DNA of 35,454 nt from positions 1 through 35,454 of the forward strand of contig JAUXAU010000032.1 of NCBI GenBank assembly GCA_030619765.1. Reading direction: 5' to 3'. This stretch comes from Thermoplasmatota archaeon (GTDB taxonomy: Archaea > Thermoplasmatota > E2 > DHVEG-1). Both the position numbers and the translations under genes were made by a program. This document shows, in pieces, positions 15,213 through 23,387 of the stretch (its first letter is position 1; each line of letters begins with the position of its first letter). Under the pieces are notes generated by a model, which searched no databases, was not told the DNA's origin, and saw nothing but the letters and a program-made list of their open reading frames with translations.

Positions 15213-16532
15213 TTATGCTGGTTGAAATGGTTCCAGGACTCTTTGATTTTGATGCTTTTTCTTAACCATGTCCCACTGTTTTGACATTTCCTTATCTGCT
15301 TTCTCTCCTAGTTCTGGGTTGTTAGACAGAAGCTTACCAACATTCTTTTTAACTATTGACATTTGCATTTCTCGTATTTCATCTCTTCCCAATAACTGAT
15401 TCTGTTTGGTTCTAATGTCGAATAGCTGTTGATCACGTAATGAGATTTCTAATCTTAGCGCTTTATTCTCTTCCGATAACTGATTCATTTTTTTTTCAAA
15501 TTCGTTTTTCAAATTTTCCATGCCGTTTTGAATTATATCTTCAGCTTCTTTATTCCGTATCTCAAGTTCTTCGCGGCTGGGTGCTGTTGGCCCATCTTCA
15601 CAGATCTTCCTGCGTAAATCTTCCTTGGTTGTTAGGTCATATTGTTCCCTTCTGCTTGGCACCTGTTTTACTGTCCAGCCGAAAAAATCTGCTATCATCG
15701 TGTCAGTGAACTTTGGCTTCGAGAACATTATAGTAGCGCGTGTCGCTCTGAAGTTTTTTGGTTTAATGGTTGATTTTACTCCTGTTGTGCGCTTGATTAC
15801 TCTTTCGAGATGCACCCTAACGCATTGGGGTGTCATCGGGGTCCCCTTTCTCGTTATCCATAAGGCGTGTTTTGGATTATCTCTGAATGGGTGTTCTTCC
15901 AACCATTTCATCAGGTGTGCTGGAGGATTTTTTTCTAAAGTGATTATCCTCGGTATTGTCTTGGATCGGTAAACCGTTACTTCATACCCCTGTACACCGT
16001 CCTTATCAAACCTATTGACGCCTCCAATCTTCATGCTGCACAACTCGTCGTTTCTGCCACCTGAGTAATAAAACGTTTCCCATAATGCCTTATCCTGTGT
16101 ATCCCTAGAGGCTCGTATAATCTCAGCATATTCTTCCGGTGTGATGAACGCTTTTTCTTTCCATCCTGGTTCCTTATCCTGTGCCTTTTGGGCTTTGGTT
16201 TGGTATTCATACCACTCCATAATCTCTGGTTGTTGTTTTTTTTTCAACTTCAGGAGCCATTTGTAGAAAACCTTAATATGATTCGCGTCGATATCGCAGG
16301 AGATTTTTTTCTCATTTTTGCATGCCTCTTTGAAAAATTTCTCTAGATCTTCTTCTGTTGCCTTTCTAAAGTTTTTTTTCCCGAGAAACCGTGCGAGCTT
16401 TACCAGAGTACCTCGGTCACTTCTGATAGTCTTTTTGGCTCTTTGTCTGCCTCTCCGGAATTCCGTAAACTCCTCAATAAGCTTTCTGTTTTTCTCACTT
16501 GCACCCCTCCAATCTATTTCAGGACGACTCAT
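15213..16532 (-). CDS. Tyrosine recombinase (integrase) with C-terminal coiled coil
   Basis: This is a 439-residue protein. The N-terminal core-binding domain is at about 15-125 (AKKTIRSDRGTLVKLARFLG). The catalytic part has Arg in YYSGGRNDELCSM, Lys in YRSKTIPRI, RATRATIMF in place of HxxR, GW in DFFGWTVKQ, and a nucleophile candidate Tyr in SRREQYDL. A charged coiled coil (MNQLSEENKALRLEISLRD) fills the last 120 residues. The His of the usual HxxR box is not obvious, as in some archaeal plasmid integrases. It probably integrates or resolves the element. It overlaps the preceding 84-residue gene by ATGA. Confidence 0.8.
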   Translation of the reverse strand: MSRPEIDWRGASEKNRKLIEEFTEFRRGRQRAKKTIRSDRGTLVKLARFLGKKNFRKATEEDLEKFFKEACKNEKKISCDIDANHIKVFYKWLLKLKKKQQPEIMEWYEYQTKAQKAQDKEPGWKEKAFITPEEYAEIIRASRDTQDKALWETFYYSGGRNDELCSMKIGGVNRFDKDGVQGYEVTVYRSKTIPRIITLEKNPPAHLMKWLEEHPFRDNPKHALWITRKGTPMTPQCVRVHLERVIKRTTGVKSTIKPKNFRATRATIMFSKPKFTDTMIADFFGWTVKQVPSRREQYDLTTKEDLRRKICEDGPTAPSREELEIRNKEAEDIIQNGMENLKNEFEKKMNQLSEENKALRLEISLRDQQLFDIRTKQNQLLGRDEIREMQMSIVKKNVGKLLSNNPELGEKADKEMSKQWDMVKKKHQNQRVLEPFQPA

Positions 16533-16783
16533 CTCAGCACCACCAAATCTATAACTTTTGTGTGTTTATAAACATACTCTTTTTGGTTTCTTTCAACTCC
16601 AAAGCATTCGAAAAACGTATGTTTAGTATTATTTATGTTTTTTGTGATGTCGCCATAATCGCCCCTCTCAAGCTTTTTCCCGATCAGATCCGCTAGATTT
16701 CCTTTTTGTGCCATCATTTTAGGTTTTCCATCTATGATGTCGGTTGGCATTCCTGCATTTTCGTAGTTTTGTTCTGACTCCAT
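16529..16783 (-). CDS. Small hypothetical protein upstream of integrase
   Basis: This is an 84-residue charged protein (NYENAGMPTDIIDGKPKMMA, NLADLIGKKLERGDYGDI). Its stop overlaps the integrase start by four bases, so the two are coupled. It may be a recombination directionality factor or regulator by position only; I do not recognise the family. Confidence 0.5.
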   Translation of the reverse strand: MESEQNYENAGMPTDIIDGKPKMMAQKGNLADLIGKKLERGDYGDITKNINNTKHTFFECFGVERNQKEYVYKHTKVIDLVVLR

Positions 16784-16835
16784 TTTTTCACGTCCATTAA
16801 TTTTTTTTATTTATAATATAGTATCTATTTTATAA

Positions 16836-16850
16836 CCTTATATATATTTC
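16836..16850 (-). promoter_or_regulatory. TATA box for the 84-residue gene and integrase
   Basis: On the minus strand GAAATATATATAAGG lies about 55 bases upstream of the ATG at 16783. It has an A-rich element before an eight-base TATA stretch, as in archaeal promoters. The interval 16784-17035 holds no gene. Confidence 0.45.
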
Positions 16851-17035
16851 TATTATTATACCTTGGGGTAGTATCGTCACATACGACATAGCACAAAAAA
16901 GACATGTATACTAAACACCTACAATATTATCCAAAAACCCCTTTTTCAACCAAAACCTTACTTACCGACTGACAAACACTATTTACAGTTTCAACTCTTC
17001 CATTGTTTTTTCTTCTTTGATGTTAAGGATGCTCT

Positions 17036-17791
17036 TTATCGTACCGTTACATCTGAACCTGCTAAGCGAATATACCTGCTAGGCATCTGTGAATTTTTAC
17101 TCCATCCAAAACGATCACACAGCATAAACTCGTTGAGTCCCTTGCTTGCACACATAGCGGCACTATTACGCCTGAGATAATGCGGGGTAATATTCTTCTT
17201 GACACCGCTATCTTCAGCAATTCGCCTTATTATGTGAGATATTAGCGTCCTAGAAATTGGCGTATGTGCTGGATCTTTCACTTGAGTTGATTTTGAATAG
17301 ATAAAATACGCTTCGGGATCGTCTTTGTACTTGTGATGATTTAAATATTCCTTGATATATTGTGTAGAACTGGGGATAAGAAAGAGATGTACTTTCCTAT
17401 GCCTAATCATGCCTTCCGACAATATGAAGTAAGCACCGAGTTTGTCAAAACCAATGTTCCGTATTTTCATCTTTGCCAGTTCTAACATTCTTATCCCTCC
17501 GTCCAGTAGACTGCAAATGATGACCTGTTCTCTGGTGTCCTTACAAGCGTCAAGTAGTTTTTTAATATCTTCATCCGTAAGCATTTCCTCTATCGGCAAC
17601 CCGATGTCCTTGGTTATGGATCCTGTAGCCTCAATATTTTCTTCCTTGTTTTCTTCTATCATAAAGAATGTGATATAACAGGGAGCAATTAAACCTTTCT
17701 CCCTAAACGTTTTCAATAATGTTGAATGTGGTGCCCCAGTTTTAAGAGAAAAATAACACAAATTTGAGTATAGACTTACAGTTAATTGCAA
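17036..17791 (-). CDS. Short tyrosine recombinase, catalytic domain only
   Basis: This is a 251-residue protein with the full catalytic set: Arg in DGGIRMLEL, Lys near HRKVHLF, HYLRRNSAA (HxxR), FGWS, and Tyr in PSRYIRLAG. The usual N-terminal SAM-like arm-binding domain is missing. Instead the first 45 residues include a helix-turn-helix-like stretch (KTGAPHSTLLKTFREKGLIA), unless translation starts at Met44 (17662). It is likely a truncated or specialised recombinase. It lies next to, but is distinct from, the 439-residue integrase. Confidence 0.7.
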   Translation of the reverse strand: MQLTVSLYSNLCYFSLKTGAPHSTLLKTFREKGLIAPCYITFFMIEENKEENIEATGSITKDIGLPIEEMLTDEDIKKLLDACKDTREQVIICSLLDGGIRMLELAKMKIRNIGFDKLGAYFILSEGMIRHRKVHLFLIPSSTQYIKEYLNHHKYKDDPEAYFIYSKSTQVKDPAHTPISRTLISHIIRRIAEDSGVKKNITPHYLRRNSAAMCASKGLNEFMLCDRFGWSKNSQMPSRYIRLAGSDVTVR

Positions 17792-18105
17792 GGTGGACTA
17801 AAACGAAGTTTTATGCTTCTTGATTTATTATGTCTATTTCAGATCGATGGTATAGATGGGGGCATACCATAAAACTAATCTTTTCAGTTTGCATCAGCGA
17901 TCCTCTTTGAAATCGGTTTTTTTTTAATTTCCTTAATTTTCTATTTTAGGACGATTTAAAAACGGTTTTTCCATCGTGCTTACTAAGGCACCTATGTTCT
18001 ATTGTTGGCGCTGAAATTATTGTTTCCTGCCCCAGATCATAGCAATCAGCAAAAAATTAAATGGATTTATCAGGATTTTTTCATAATTCTGCTGGAATCT
18101 TTACG
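17792..18105. other. No gene seen
   Basis: About 310 bases with poly-T runs and no supported ORF, RNA or repeat on either strand. I see nothing I can name. Confidence 0.4.
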
Positions 18106-18525
18106 CTATGGAATTTTACGTTCTGAATACAGGCGTAGCCATTTATCTGCTAATCTATCAGCTTCATTTTCTAGCTTTGAAATAAATTTTTTACTCTTCC
18201 CAAATCCTGCCTCGTGGCCTAAGTAACAATGTGCTAGTTCGTGAAGTATTGTCCTAATTATTTTTTTCTTACCATAGTCCCAGACATGATAATTAATGTG
18301 AATTAATCTTTTGCAATCTTTAAAATCTTCATGCGAAATACATAGTGCATTTGCTCTCCTGAAATACATTTCTGCACTGAACATAACAGGATTCTCGACA
18401 AAATATTCTTTTACTTCTTCAGGTAATATGTTAAGGGCTTCTAGGATGATTGATGTCTCTTTTGGGAATTCTTCAGTGGGAAAACGAAGAACAACAGTAA
18501 GAGTAGTTGATTTTTTTTCATTCAT
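18106..18525 (-). CDS. ImmA/IrrE-like or SprT-like zinc metallopeptidase
   Basis: This is a 139-residue protein. TILHELAHCYLGHE (about residues 92-105) has the HExxH zinc site plus a His four residues on, and the downstream ENEADRLADKW supplies the Glu of an HExxH...E-x2-AD pattern typical of the M78 ImmA/IrrE family. In those families the peptidase often cleaves a repressor of a mobile element, acting in the cytoplasm. No fused DNA-binding domain is present here. The candidate partner is one of the RHH or winged-helix regulators; that is inference. There is no signal peptide. Confidence 0.65.
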   Translation of the reverse strand: MNEKKSTTLTVVLRFPTEEFPKETSIILEALNILPEEVKEYFVENPVMFSAEMYFRRANALCISHEDFKDCKRLIHINYHVWDYGKKKIIRTILHELAHCYLGHEAGFGKSKKFISKLENEADRLADKWLRLYSERKIP

Positions 18526-18674
18526 TTATCTCACCATCTATCATAATAAACAGTTAGACAGGGCATCAGATGATCATAGATATCTGATTTATCTTTGAAA
18601 AAGATATTGGACACAATTTATCCCAATGTATTGGAGTTTTCTGTATAGCGTTCATTATCTTTTTTCTATTTTCT

Positions 18675-18917
18675 TCATACAATTTTTTTATCAGTTTTAT
18701 CTTCCTTTATCGTAATCATTATCATTGCGATTTCTTTCTTATGGGCTGTCGAGTGTCTTTTAAACTTCAATTTTGCATTTACCGGTATTCCCGCCAATTT
18801 TAAAGCATTCTCCAATGTCCCGGCATCGATATGGAGCCATATGCCACCCGTAGGCGTGCCATTAGCCTTGTGAACTCTACGTCTTGCTTTTATCCATTCT
18901 TTTGCTTCTATGGCCAT
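18675..18917 (-). CDS. Small hypothetical protein, 80 residues
   Basis: This is an 80-residue protein: a basic start (AKEWIKARRRVHKANG), then GGIWLHIDAGTLENALKLAG and two basic strands (AKLKFKRHSTAHKKEIAMIM). The order of strand, helix and paired strands faintly recalls AbrB-like swapped-hairpin proteins, but no signature is clear. A TATA-like TTATATAGC on the minus strand lies near 19003-19011. The open frame extends upstream without a clear start codon, so the N-terminus is uncertain. Confidence 0.45.
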   Translation of the reverse strand: MAIEAKEWIKARRRVHKANGTPTGGIWLHIDAGTLENALKLAGIPVNAKLKFKRHSTAHKKEIAMIMITIKEDKTDKKIV

Positions 18918-19233
18918 ATTATCGCCTAATGTTGCAACATCAACCTTTACTGCTTCTTTTTTCCATCTTCGCCATCTTATATCATGATAATTCTCGTCGG
19001 TATGCTATATAAGAATATTGTGTAAAAATGTCAAAATGTAAAAATATCTAAAATATAAAAAGAAATAAAATAGATGAGTAATACGTGCAGGCATAAATTG
19101 CAATAGTAAACCCAAGCGCATCCCTAATCGCCAAGTTAATAAAACCCTTTTGAAAACAATTTTGTTGGTAGGAGCAACAAGCAAAGTATTTTTTAGTATA
19201 CAAAAAGATATAGGACAATAGGTGAAGTAAAAC

Positions 19234-19533
19234 ATGAACATAGACCCCGATGATGCTACATCAAAAGAAACTGATCGATATTTGACTGATTGTTTTGGGG
19301 AGTATAAGCCAACTAAAGAAGTTAGAGGAAGAATGGATTATCTTGTTGGATATTTGAATGCTACTTTTGGGAGTTGTAATATTGAAAGTAATATATCTGA
19401 AAAAGACAAAAGGTATATCAAAAAGAAAATTGGACTATTACTCCGTGATCTGATTTACTCGGGAAGTTTACAATGGTCCGAAGATATCATCCCAAATGTT
19501 AAAAATGCAGACATGCAAATACAATACCAATAG
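19234..19533 (+). CDS. Small hypothetical protein, 99 residues
   Basis: This is a 99-residue polar protein of unknown family with likely helices (KEVRGRMDYLVGYLNATFG and EKDKRYIKKKIGLLLRDLIY). AGGTGA lies ten bases before the ATG, and TATA-like AGTATACAAAAAG lies further upstream. It is one of few plus-strand genes here and stands alone between minus-strand genes; the upstream interval 18918-19233 has no other gene. Confidence 0.5.
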   Translation: MNIDPDDATSKETDRYLTDCFGEYKPTKEVRGRMDYLVGYLNATFGSCNIESNISEKDKRYIKKKIGLLLRDLIYSGSLQWSEDIIPNVKNADMQIQYQ

Positions 19534-19552
19534 AACCAGTTAATCTGTAATT

Positions 19553-19648
19553 TTAACCTTTTTCTTTTGAATTCTGGTATTTATTTAGCAACTCCTTGGC
19601 AGTTTCTATGCCTCCTTGGGTCAATTGCACTCGCTTTTTAAAGTGGGG
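19553..19648 (-). pseudogene. C-terminal gene fragment, winged-helix-like
   Basis: An open frame of 31 codons, cut off at its 5' side by an in-frame TGA at 19649-19651, reads RVQLTQGGIETAKELLNKYQ and on. The LT..G...A..LL pattern is typical of the last wing and helix of winged-helix regulators. No start codon is available, so it looks like the tail of a lost gene. Confidence 0.4.
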
Positions 19649-19676
19649 TCATTGAATCGAAACATCATTTATCCTT

Positions 19677-19979
19677 TTATCCTGTGCGTAATACAGTTAT
19701 TTTTCCCAGTTTGAAAAGAATCGTGTCGAGTGGCATTCTACAACCTTTTCGATCATATCTTTTTTTCAGATCTAATATCTCTTTCACTGTTTTTTCATCG
19801 ATCTCTGTGAATTTGTAGCCTTTTTCGATTAATTCTTTTTTCTTTTTTGTTGCCAACAATAGAACGTCATCACAATTTTCTACAGGATTGTGTTGATAAT
19901 TAGTTACACTATCTGTTATAAAGTATTTTTCATTTTCTTCTATGATACAATGATCATATGCTATTTCTATGACATTCAT
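19677..19979 (-). CDS. Small hypothetical protein, 100 residues
   Basis: This is a 100-residue protein with mixed strands and a central basic helix (LLLATKKKKELIEKGYKF), then KTVKEILDLKKRYDRKGCRM. No family is recognised. AGGTGATATAA precedes the ATG. It lies just downstream (on its own strand) of the mini-CRISPR. Confidence 0.5.
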   Translation of the reverse strand: MNVIEIAYDHCIIEENEKYFITDSVTNYQHNPVENCDDVLLLATKKKKELIEKGYKFTEIDEKTVKEILDLKKRYDRKGCRMPLDTILFKLGKITVLRTG

Positions 19980-20066
19980 TTATATCACCTCATCATTTTT
20001 TTGCTCTTTGTTTCAAATCTATCATCATCGACTATGTTTGATTCAACCTCTGTCTTAATAAAGAGT

Positions 20067-20236
20067 ATTTTAATCCCACTGTGGTCTTATTCTAACCTTA
20101 ATTATTCCAAAAAGCACATAACTCTCTCTATACGATTTCAATCCCACTATGGTCTGATTCTTACTATACCAGTTTTTATTTTATAAGGTAAGAGTTCTTT
20201 ATACATATTTCAATCCCACTATGGTCTGATTCTTAC
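20067..20236 (-). CRISPR. Mini-CRISPR: three 30-base repeats, two spacers
   Basis: Repeats are at 20067-20096, 20135-20164 and 20207-20236, with spacers of 38 and 42 bases. The second and third repeats are identical (plus strand begins ATTTCAATCCCACTATGG); the first differs at four positions. On the minus strand the repeat ends GGGATTGAAAT, the usual 3' end of archaeal type I/III repeats, so crRNA would come from the minus strand. The degenerate copy then falls at the trailer end, as expected. The AT-rich 20237-20368 would be the leader. No cas gene is in the window, so processing must depend on host Cas proteins. Confidence 0.8.
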
Positions 20237-20368
20237 CTCAATAACCGAATACCCTAGTTGTTTAAATAAATTTTCCTAATTTAATAGTAGTACCCGCATT
20301 CGCTTAAAGGAGTTTTTACCTCTTGATTTCTTTTTCTATTTCAGAGTGGTGGTAGGAGAGGCATACTG

Positions 20369-21550
20369 TTAAGCCAATTTTTTCAGCTTTCTGATCAATT
20401 TTTTATCGGCTATCTTGTCTGGTAAGTTACCATGAATATTCATAATTAGACCTTTAACTTCTTCAAAGCGATTCTCTATCTCTGTCTCAACTGTTTTAAA
20501 TCGCTGGTCCGTATCTGTCTTAGATGACTTTAGTTCTTTTTTCAGATAAAAGATCTCTTCGTCTTTCTCTGCAAGCCTTTCCTCTAAATCAGTGGTGTCT
20601 GTTGGTATGTCAAACACTGCTATGGTGTGCACTGCTTTTTCATATAATTCAGCGAGCTGCTCCTGTGAGTATCGCCTGTATGCCACGGTAAGATAGCCTT
20701 CGTGCCCCATCAATGCTTCAACCACATCAACCGGTATTTCAAGAGACATTCGAGTTCGATAGTACTTCCTCAAAGTATGTATGTGCATTTTATGACGATT
20801 TGTCCGTTCCTCCTTTTCAGTAAATCCTGCTTCACGTGCCAACCGATTCCACATAATAAGAGCGGTTGCATACGTGAAAGGGAAAATATAGGGGTTTTCT
20901 GCTGTTTTTGTGTAGTGTTTGAAGTTTGTTCTTTTTACTGCTACTCGCAGGTATTCCTTTCTAACTTTTAGCCATTCTTCCAGGTAGGTTTTTGCTTCTT
21001 CGCTCATGAATGCTATTCTTGGATTGCCTGTTTTGGTGGTTTCGCCGCGTATGTTGATTTTAACTGGTTTGCTGTCCAGATCTATGTCTGATTCTTTCAG
21101 GTGTAGTATCTCGTCTATCCTCATTCCGGTGCTAGAAGCTATGAGAAATAAACTGTGTTCTTTTACTCCTCCATGGGTGAGTATCTTTTTTAGCTGTGCA
21201 TTTGTTGGAACTATATCCTGTGTTACGGGTCTGTTTCCTTTTGCTCGTTTTTTAAAGTTTTTCCATATCTTCGGCTTGATATTTACATCGTTTTCTACGA
21301 GGAATGTCCTTACACATGATATCCTCATATTTCTTGTACAAGGTGGTTCGTCGATTATTGCTTTCCAGAATGTTTTTACGTCCTGCTCATGGTCACGGCC
21401 GTTGTTGAAGTACTGTTCTGGGTCTGCTTCTATGGTGTTGAAAAATTTTTTTAGATGGCCTCTGTAGCTACTGCGTGTTGAACTGCTAGGGTAATCCTCT
21501 AGGAATTCTTCTATTTTATTCATTACTTTATCATTCATTACTTTATTCAT
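20369..21550 (-). CDS. Tyrosine recombinase (integrase) with C-terminal coiled coil
   Basis: This is a 393-residue protein. The N-terminal SAM-like domain (SSSTRSSYRGHLKKFFNTI) is followed by the catalytic domain with Arg in SSTGMRIDEILHL, Lys in RGETTKTGNPR, HTLRKYYRT (HxxR), LMGHEG (GH) and Tyr in AYRRYSQEQL. Residues 300-393 form a coiled coil (LEERLAEKDEEIFYLKKELK). All catalytic residues are visible, so it is probably active. Its start region lies 27 bases from the end of a truncated NosD-like gene, as expected if it sits at one end of an integrated element. Several Met codons near the start leave the N-terminus uncertain by up to ten residues. Confidence 0.85.
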   Translation of the reverse strand: MNKVMNDKVMNKIEEFLEDYPSSSTRSSYRGHLKKFFNTIEADPEQYFNNGRDHEQDVKTFWKAIIDEPPCTRNMRISCVRTFLVENDVNIKPKIWKNFKKRAKGNRPVTQDIVPTNAQLKKILTHGGVKEHSLFLIASSTGMRIDEILHLKESDIDLDSKPVKINIRGETTKTGNPRIAFMSEEAKTYLEEWLKVRKEYLRVAVKRTNFKHYTKTAENPYIFPFTYATALIMWNRLAREAGFTEKEERTNRHKMHIHTLRKYYRTRMSLEIPVDVVEALMGHEGYLTVAYRRYSQEQLAELYEKAVHTIAVFDIPTDTTDLEERLAEKDEEIFYLKKELKSSKTDTDQRFKTVETEIENRFEEVKGLIMNIHGNLPDKIADKKLIRKLKKLA

Positions 21551-21576
21551 TAATTATCACCATATAATTAATAGAT

Positions 21577-22113
21577 TTAGGGGTTTATATATCTTATGTT
21601 GATATAATAATATAGGGTTATACCATATAAGTTGTTAACAAGAAGATTCTCTGCAATGATATTATAATTTGAACTGCAGTTGATTCCGGCGTTCGGAAAA
21701 ATAAGGCCACTATGTCGAATAGTAAAACCTTGTATGGTTACATGATCAGCATTGATTTTAATAACATTTCCAGACCCTCGCCCATCGATAATAGTAGTAT
21801 TTCTATTTTCTCCAAGAAGTGTTATTTTTTTGTCAATAACAATATTCTCAGAATATGTCCCATTATATACAAAGATGGTGTCACCGGAATGTGCAGTGTC
21901 AATACCGTCTTGAATGGTTGAAAAATTTTCATTTCCAGAACTGCTGACATAAAGTATAGATTCTTCATTCGATAAGCAAGATCCGATTTGATTTATGATG
22001 ATAGAAAAACTGAAAAGTATCATGAAAATTATAGTCATAACATATATTTTTTTAACAAATACATGCCTAGTTCTATACCTCTTCAGATGCTTTCTCATTG
22101 AACGATCAAACAC
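21577..22113 (-). CDS. NosD-like right-handed beta-helix surface protein, C-terminally truncated
   Basis: This is a 178-residue protein. A membrane anchor or signal segment (about 25-48, IYVMTIIFMILFSFSII) is followed by ILYVSSSGNENFSTIQDGID, the standard opening of archaeal NosD/periplasmic copper-binding-like pectate-lyase folds, and by beta-helix rungs (DHVTIQGFTIRHSG). Family members usually continue for several hundred residues of NN/GI rungs. Here the frame ends after GITLYYYINIRY, immediately beside the integrase gene, so an insertion has probably removed the C-terminal part. It would be an exported surface protein if still functional. Confidence 0.7.
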   Translation of the reverse strand: MFDRSMRKHLKRYRTRHVFVKKIYVMTIIFMILFSFSIIINQIGSCLSNEESILYVSSSGNENFSTIQDGIDTAHSGDTIFVYNGTYSENIVIDKKITLLGENRNTTIIDGRGSGNVIKINADHVTIQGFTIRHSGLIFPNAGINCSSNYNIIAENLLVNNLYGITLYYYINIRYINP

Positions 22114-22186
22114 AGGAGTGTATATAAGAATTTCTCCTTTCTCAAAACAACAAATTTATCAATAAGATATCAATAAACTTTAGCCC

Positions 22187-23248
22187 ATGAAGAAAAACAT
22201 ATGTTATGGGGTTGCTATCGCAATGGTTATCATTTTACTGCTTTGTGTTGGATGTGTCGACATTCAGCAGGATGAAATAAAATATCGATCAACTGAAAAT
22301 GTGATACCAAAAGTAAAACAAGGAAAGATGACCTTTGATATCACAATTAGAGCAAATGAAACAGCAACAACCATCCGGCTCTGGCTTCCATATCCTGTTT
22401 CGAATGATAATCAAAAGATTGAAGATGTCGTAATCAATGGGAATTACAATTATAGTGGCATTCATCGAGAAGCAGAATATGGCAATATGATATTATATGC
22501 TGAATGGTGTGAACCACCGGAGTATCCTCAATTAAACTTCTCTTTTAATGTATCAAGAACTGAGGTAATAATGAAAAACTTCCCTGAAGAAGAGGGATCA
22601 TTTCCAGTTGATGTAGAAGAGTTTTTGCTCCCTACAAATCTTAGCCCTACCACCGGCGAAGTCAAAGATCATGCTGATCAGATTATTGAGGGGAAAAATA
22701 CAATACTGAGCAAAGCAACGGCAATTTATGATTACCTTGTTGAACATGGGGAACGTGATCCAAATCTAAGTTTCTGTGGAGATGGAGATGTATGCGAACT
22801 GCTCAAGAATCTACGAGGGAAATGCGTTGATTTTTCATCTGTTTTTGTTGCCTTGTCAAGAAGTGTAGGCATCCCTGCAAGAGAGATTTTGGGTACTCGA
22901 ATCGCTAAAGATGGGGACATTACTGGAGCTTATCACTGTCGTGCTGAATTCTACCTTCCTGGATATGGATGGATACCAGTTGACCCATCAGATGTTGCTA
23001 AATTAATGCTTAAGGAAAACGTAGAATTGAACGACTTAAAAGTAATAGATGTGCGCGATTATTATTTTGGAGCGCAGACTGAAACGTATATTGATCTTTC
23101 AACTGGTCGAGATATTGTACTAAATCCTGTACAAGAAAGTGGACCGCTTAATTATTTTATGTACCCTTATGCCGAAGTTGATGGACAACCGTTGGATTTC
23201 ATATCGCAAGAGTATTTGAAATATGTTGTCACTTTTATGGAGCACTAA
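22187..23248 (+). CDS. Transglutaminase-like lipoprotein
   Basis: This is a 353-residue exported protein. The N-terminus is a signal with lipobox LLCVGC (Cys23). Residues 45-125 form a beta domain, and residues 165-275 are a transglutaminase-like core with catalytic triad C212 (RGKCVDFSSVFVALSRSVG), H249 (AYHCRAEFYL) and D265 (WIPVDPSD). Such TGc proteins act outside the cell as peptidases or cross-linkers. The start at 22187 follows a short AT-rich region shared with the divergent NosD-like gene. This is typical of chromosomal genes in archaea, not of the mobile block. Confidence 0.82.
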   Translation: MKKNICYGVAIAMVIILLLCVGCVDIQQDEIKYRSTENVIPKVKQGKMTFDITIRANETATTIRLWLPYPVSNDNQKIEDVVINGNYNYSGIHREAEYGNMILYAEWCEPPEYPQLNFSFNVSRTEVIMKNFPEEEGSFPVDVEEFLLPTNLSPTTGEVKDHADQIIEGKNTILSKATAIYDYLVEHGERDPNLSFCGDGDVCELLKNLRGKCVDFSSVFVALSRSVGIPAREILGTRIAKDGDITGAYHCRAEFYLPGYGWIPVDPSDVAKLMLKENVELNDLKVIDVRDYYFGAQTETYIDLSTGRDIVLNPVQESGPLNYFMYPYAEVDGQPLDFISQEYLKYVVTFMEH

Positions 23249-23250
23249 AG

Positions 23251-23353
23251 AAACTGCTTTTTCTAATCAATCACGTTCTGGATGACGTGACCATACCTAG
23301 CACATGAGGGAAATAAGAGATATAATGGTATGTCTTTAAAGAAATAGCAGTTT
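23251..23353. repeat. Weak inverted repeat between genes
   Basis: AAACTGCT at 23251-23258 and AGCAGTTT at 23346-23353 bound a 103-base intergenic stretch. It may be a minute inverted-repeat element or a shared terminator between the convergent genes. Arms are only eight bases, so chance is possible. Confidence 0.25.
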
Positions 23354-23387
23354 TTACCATTATTCATTTAAAAATACTAGTAAGATA

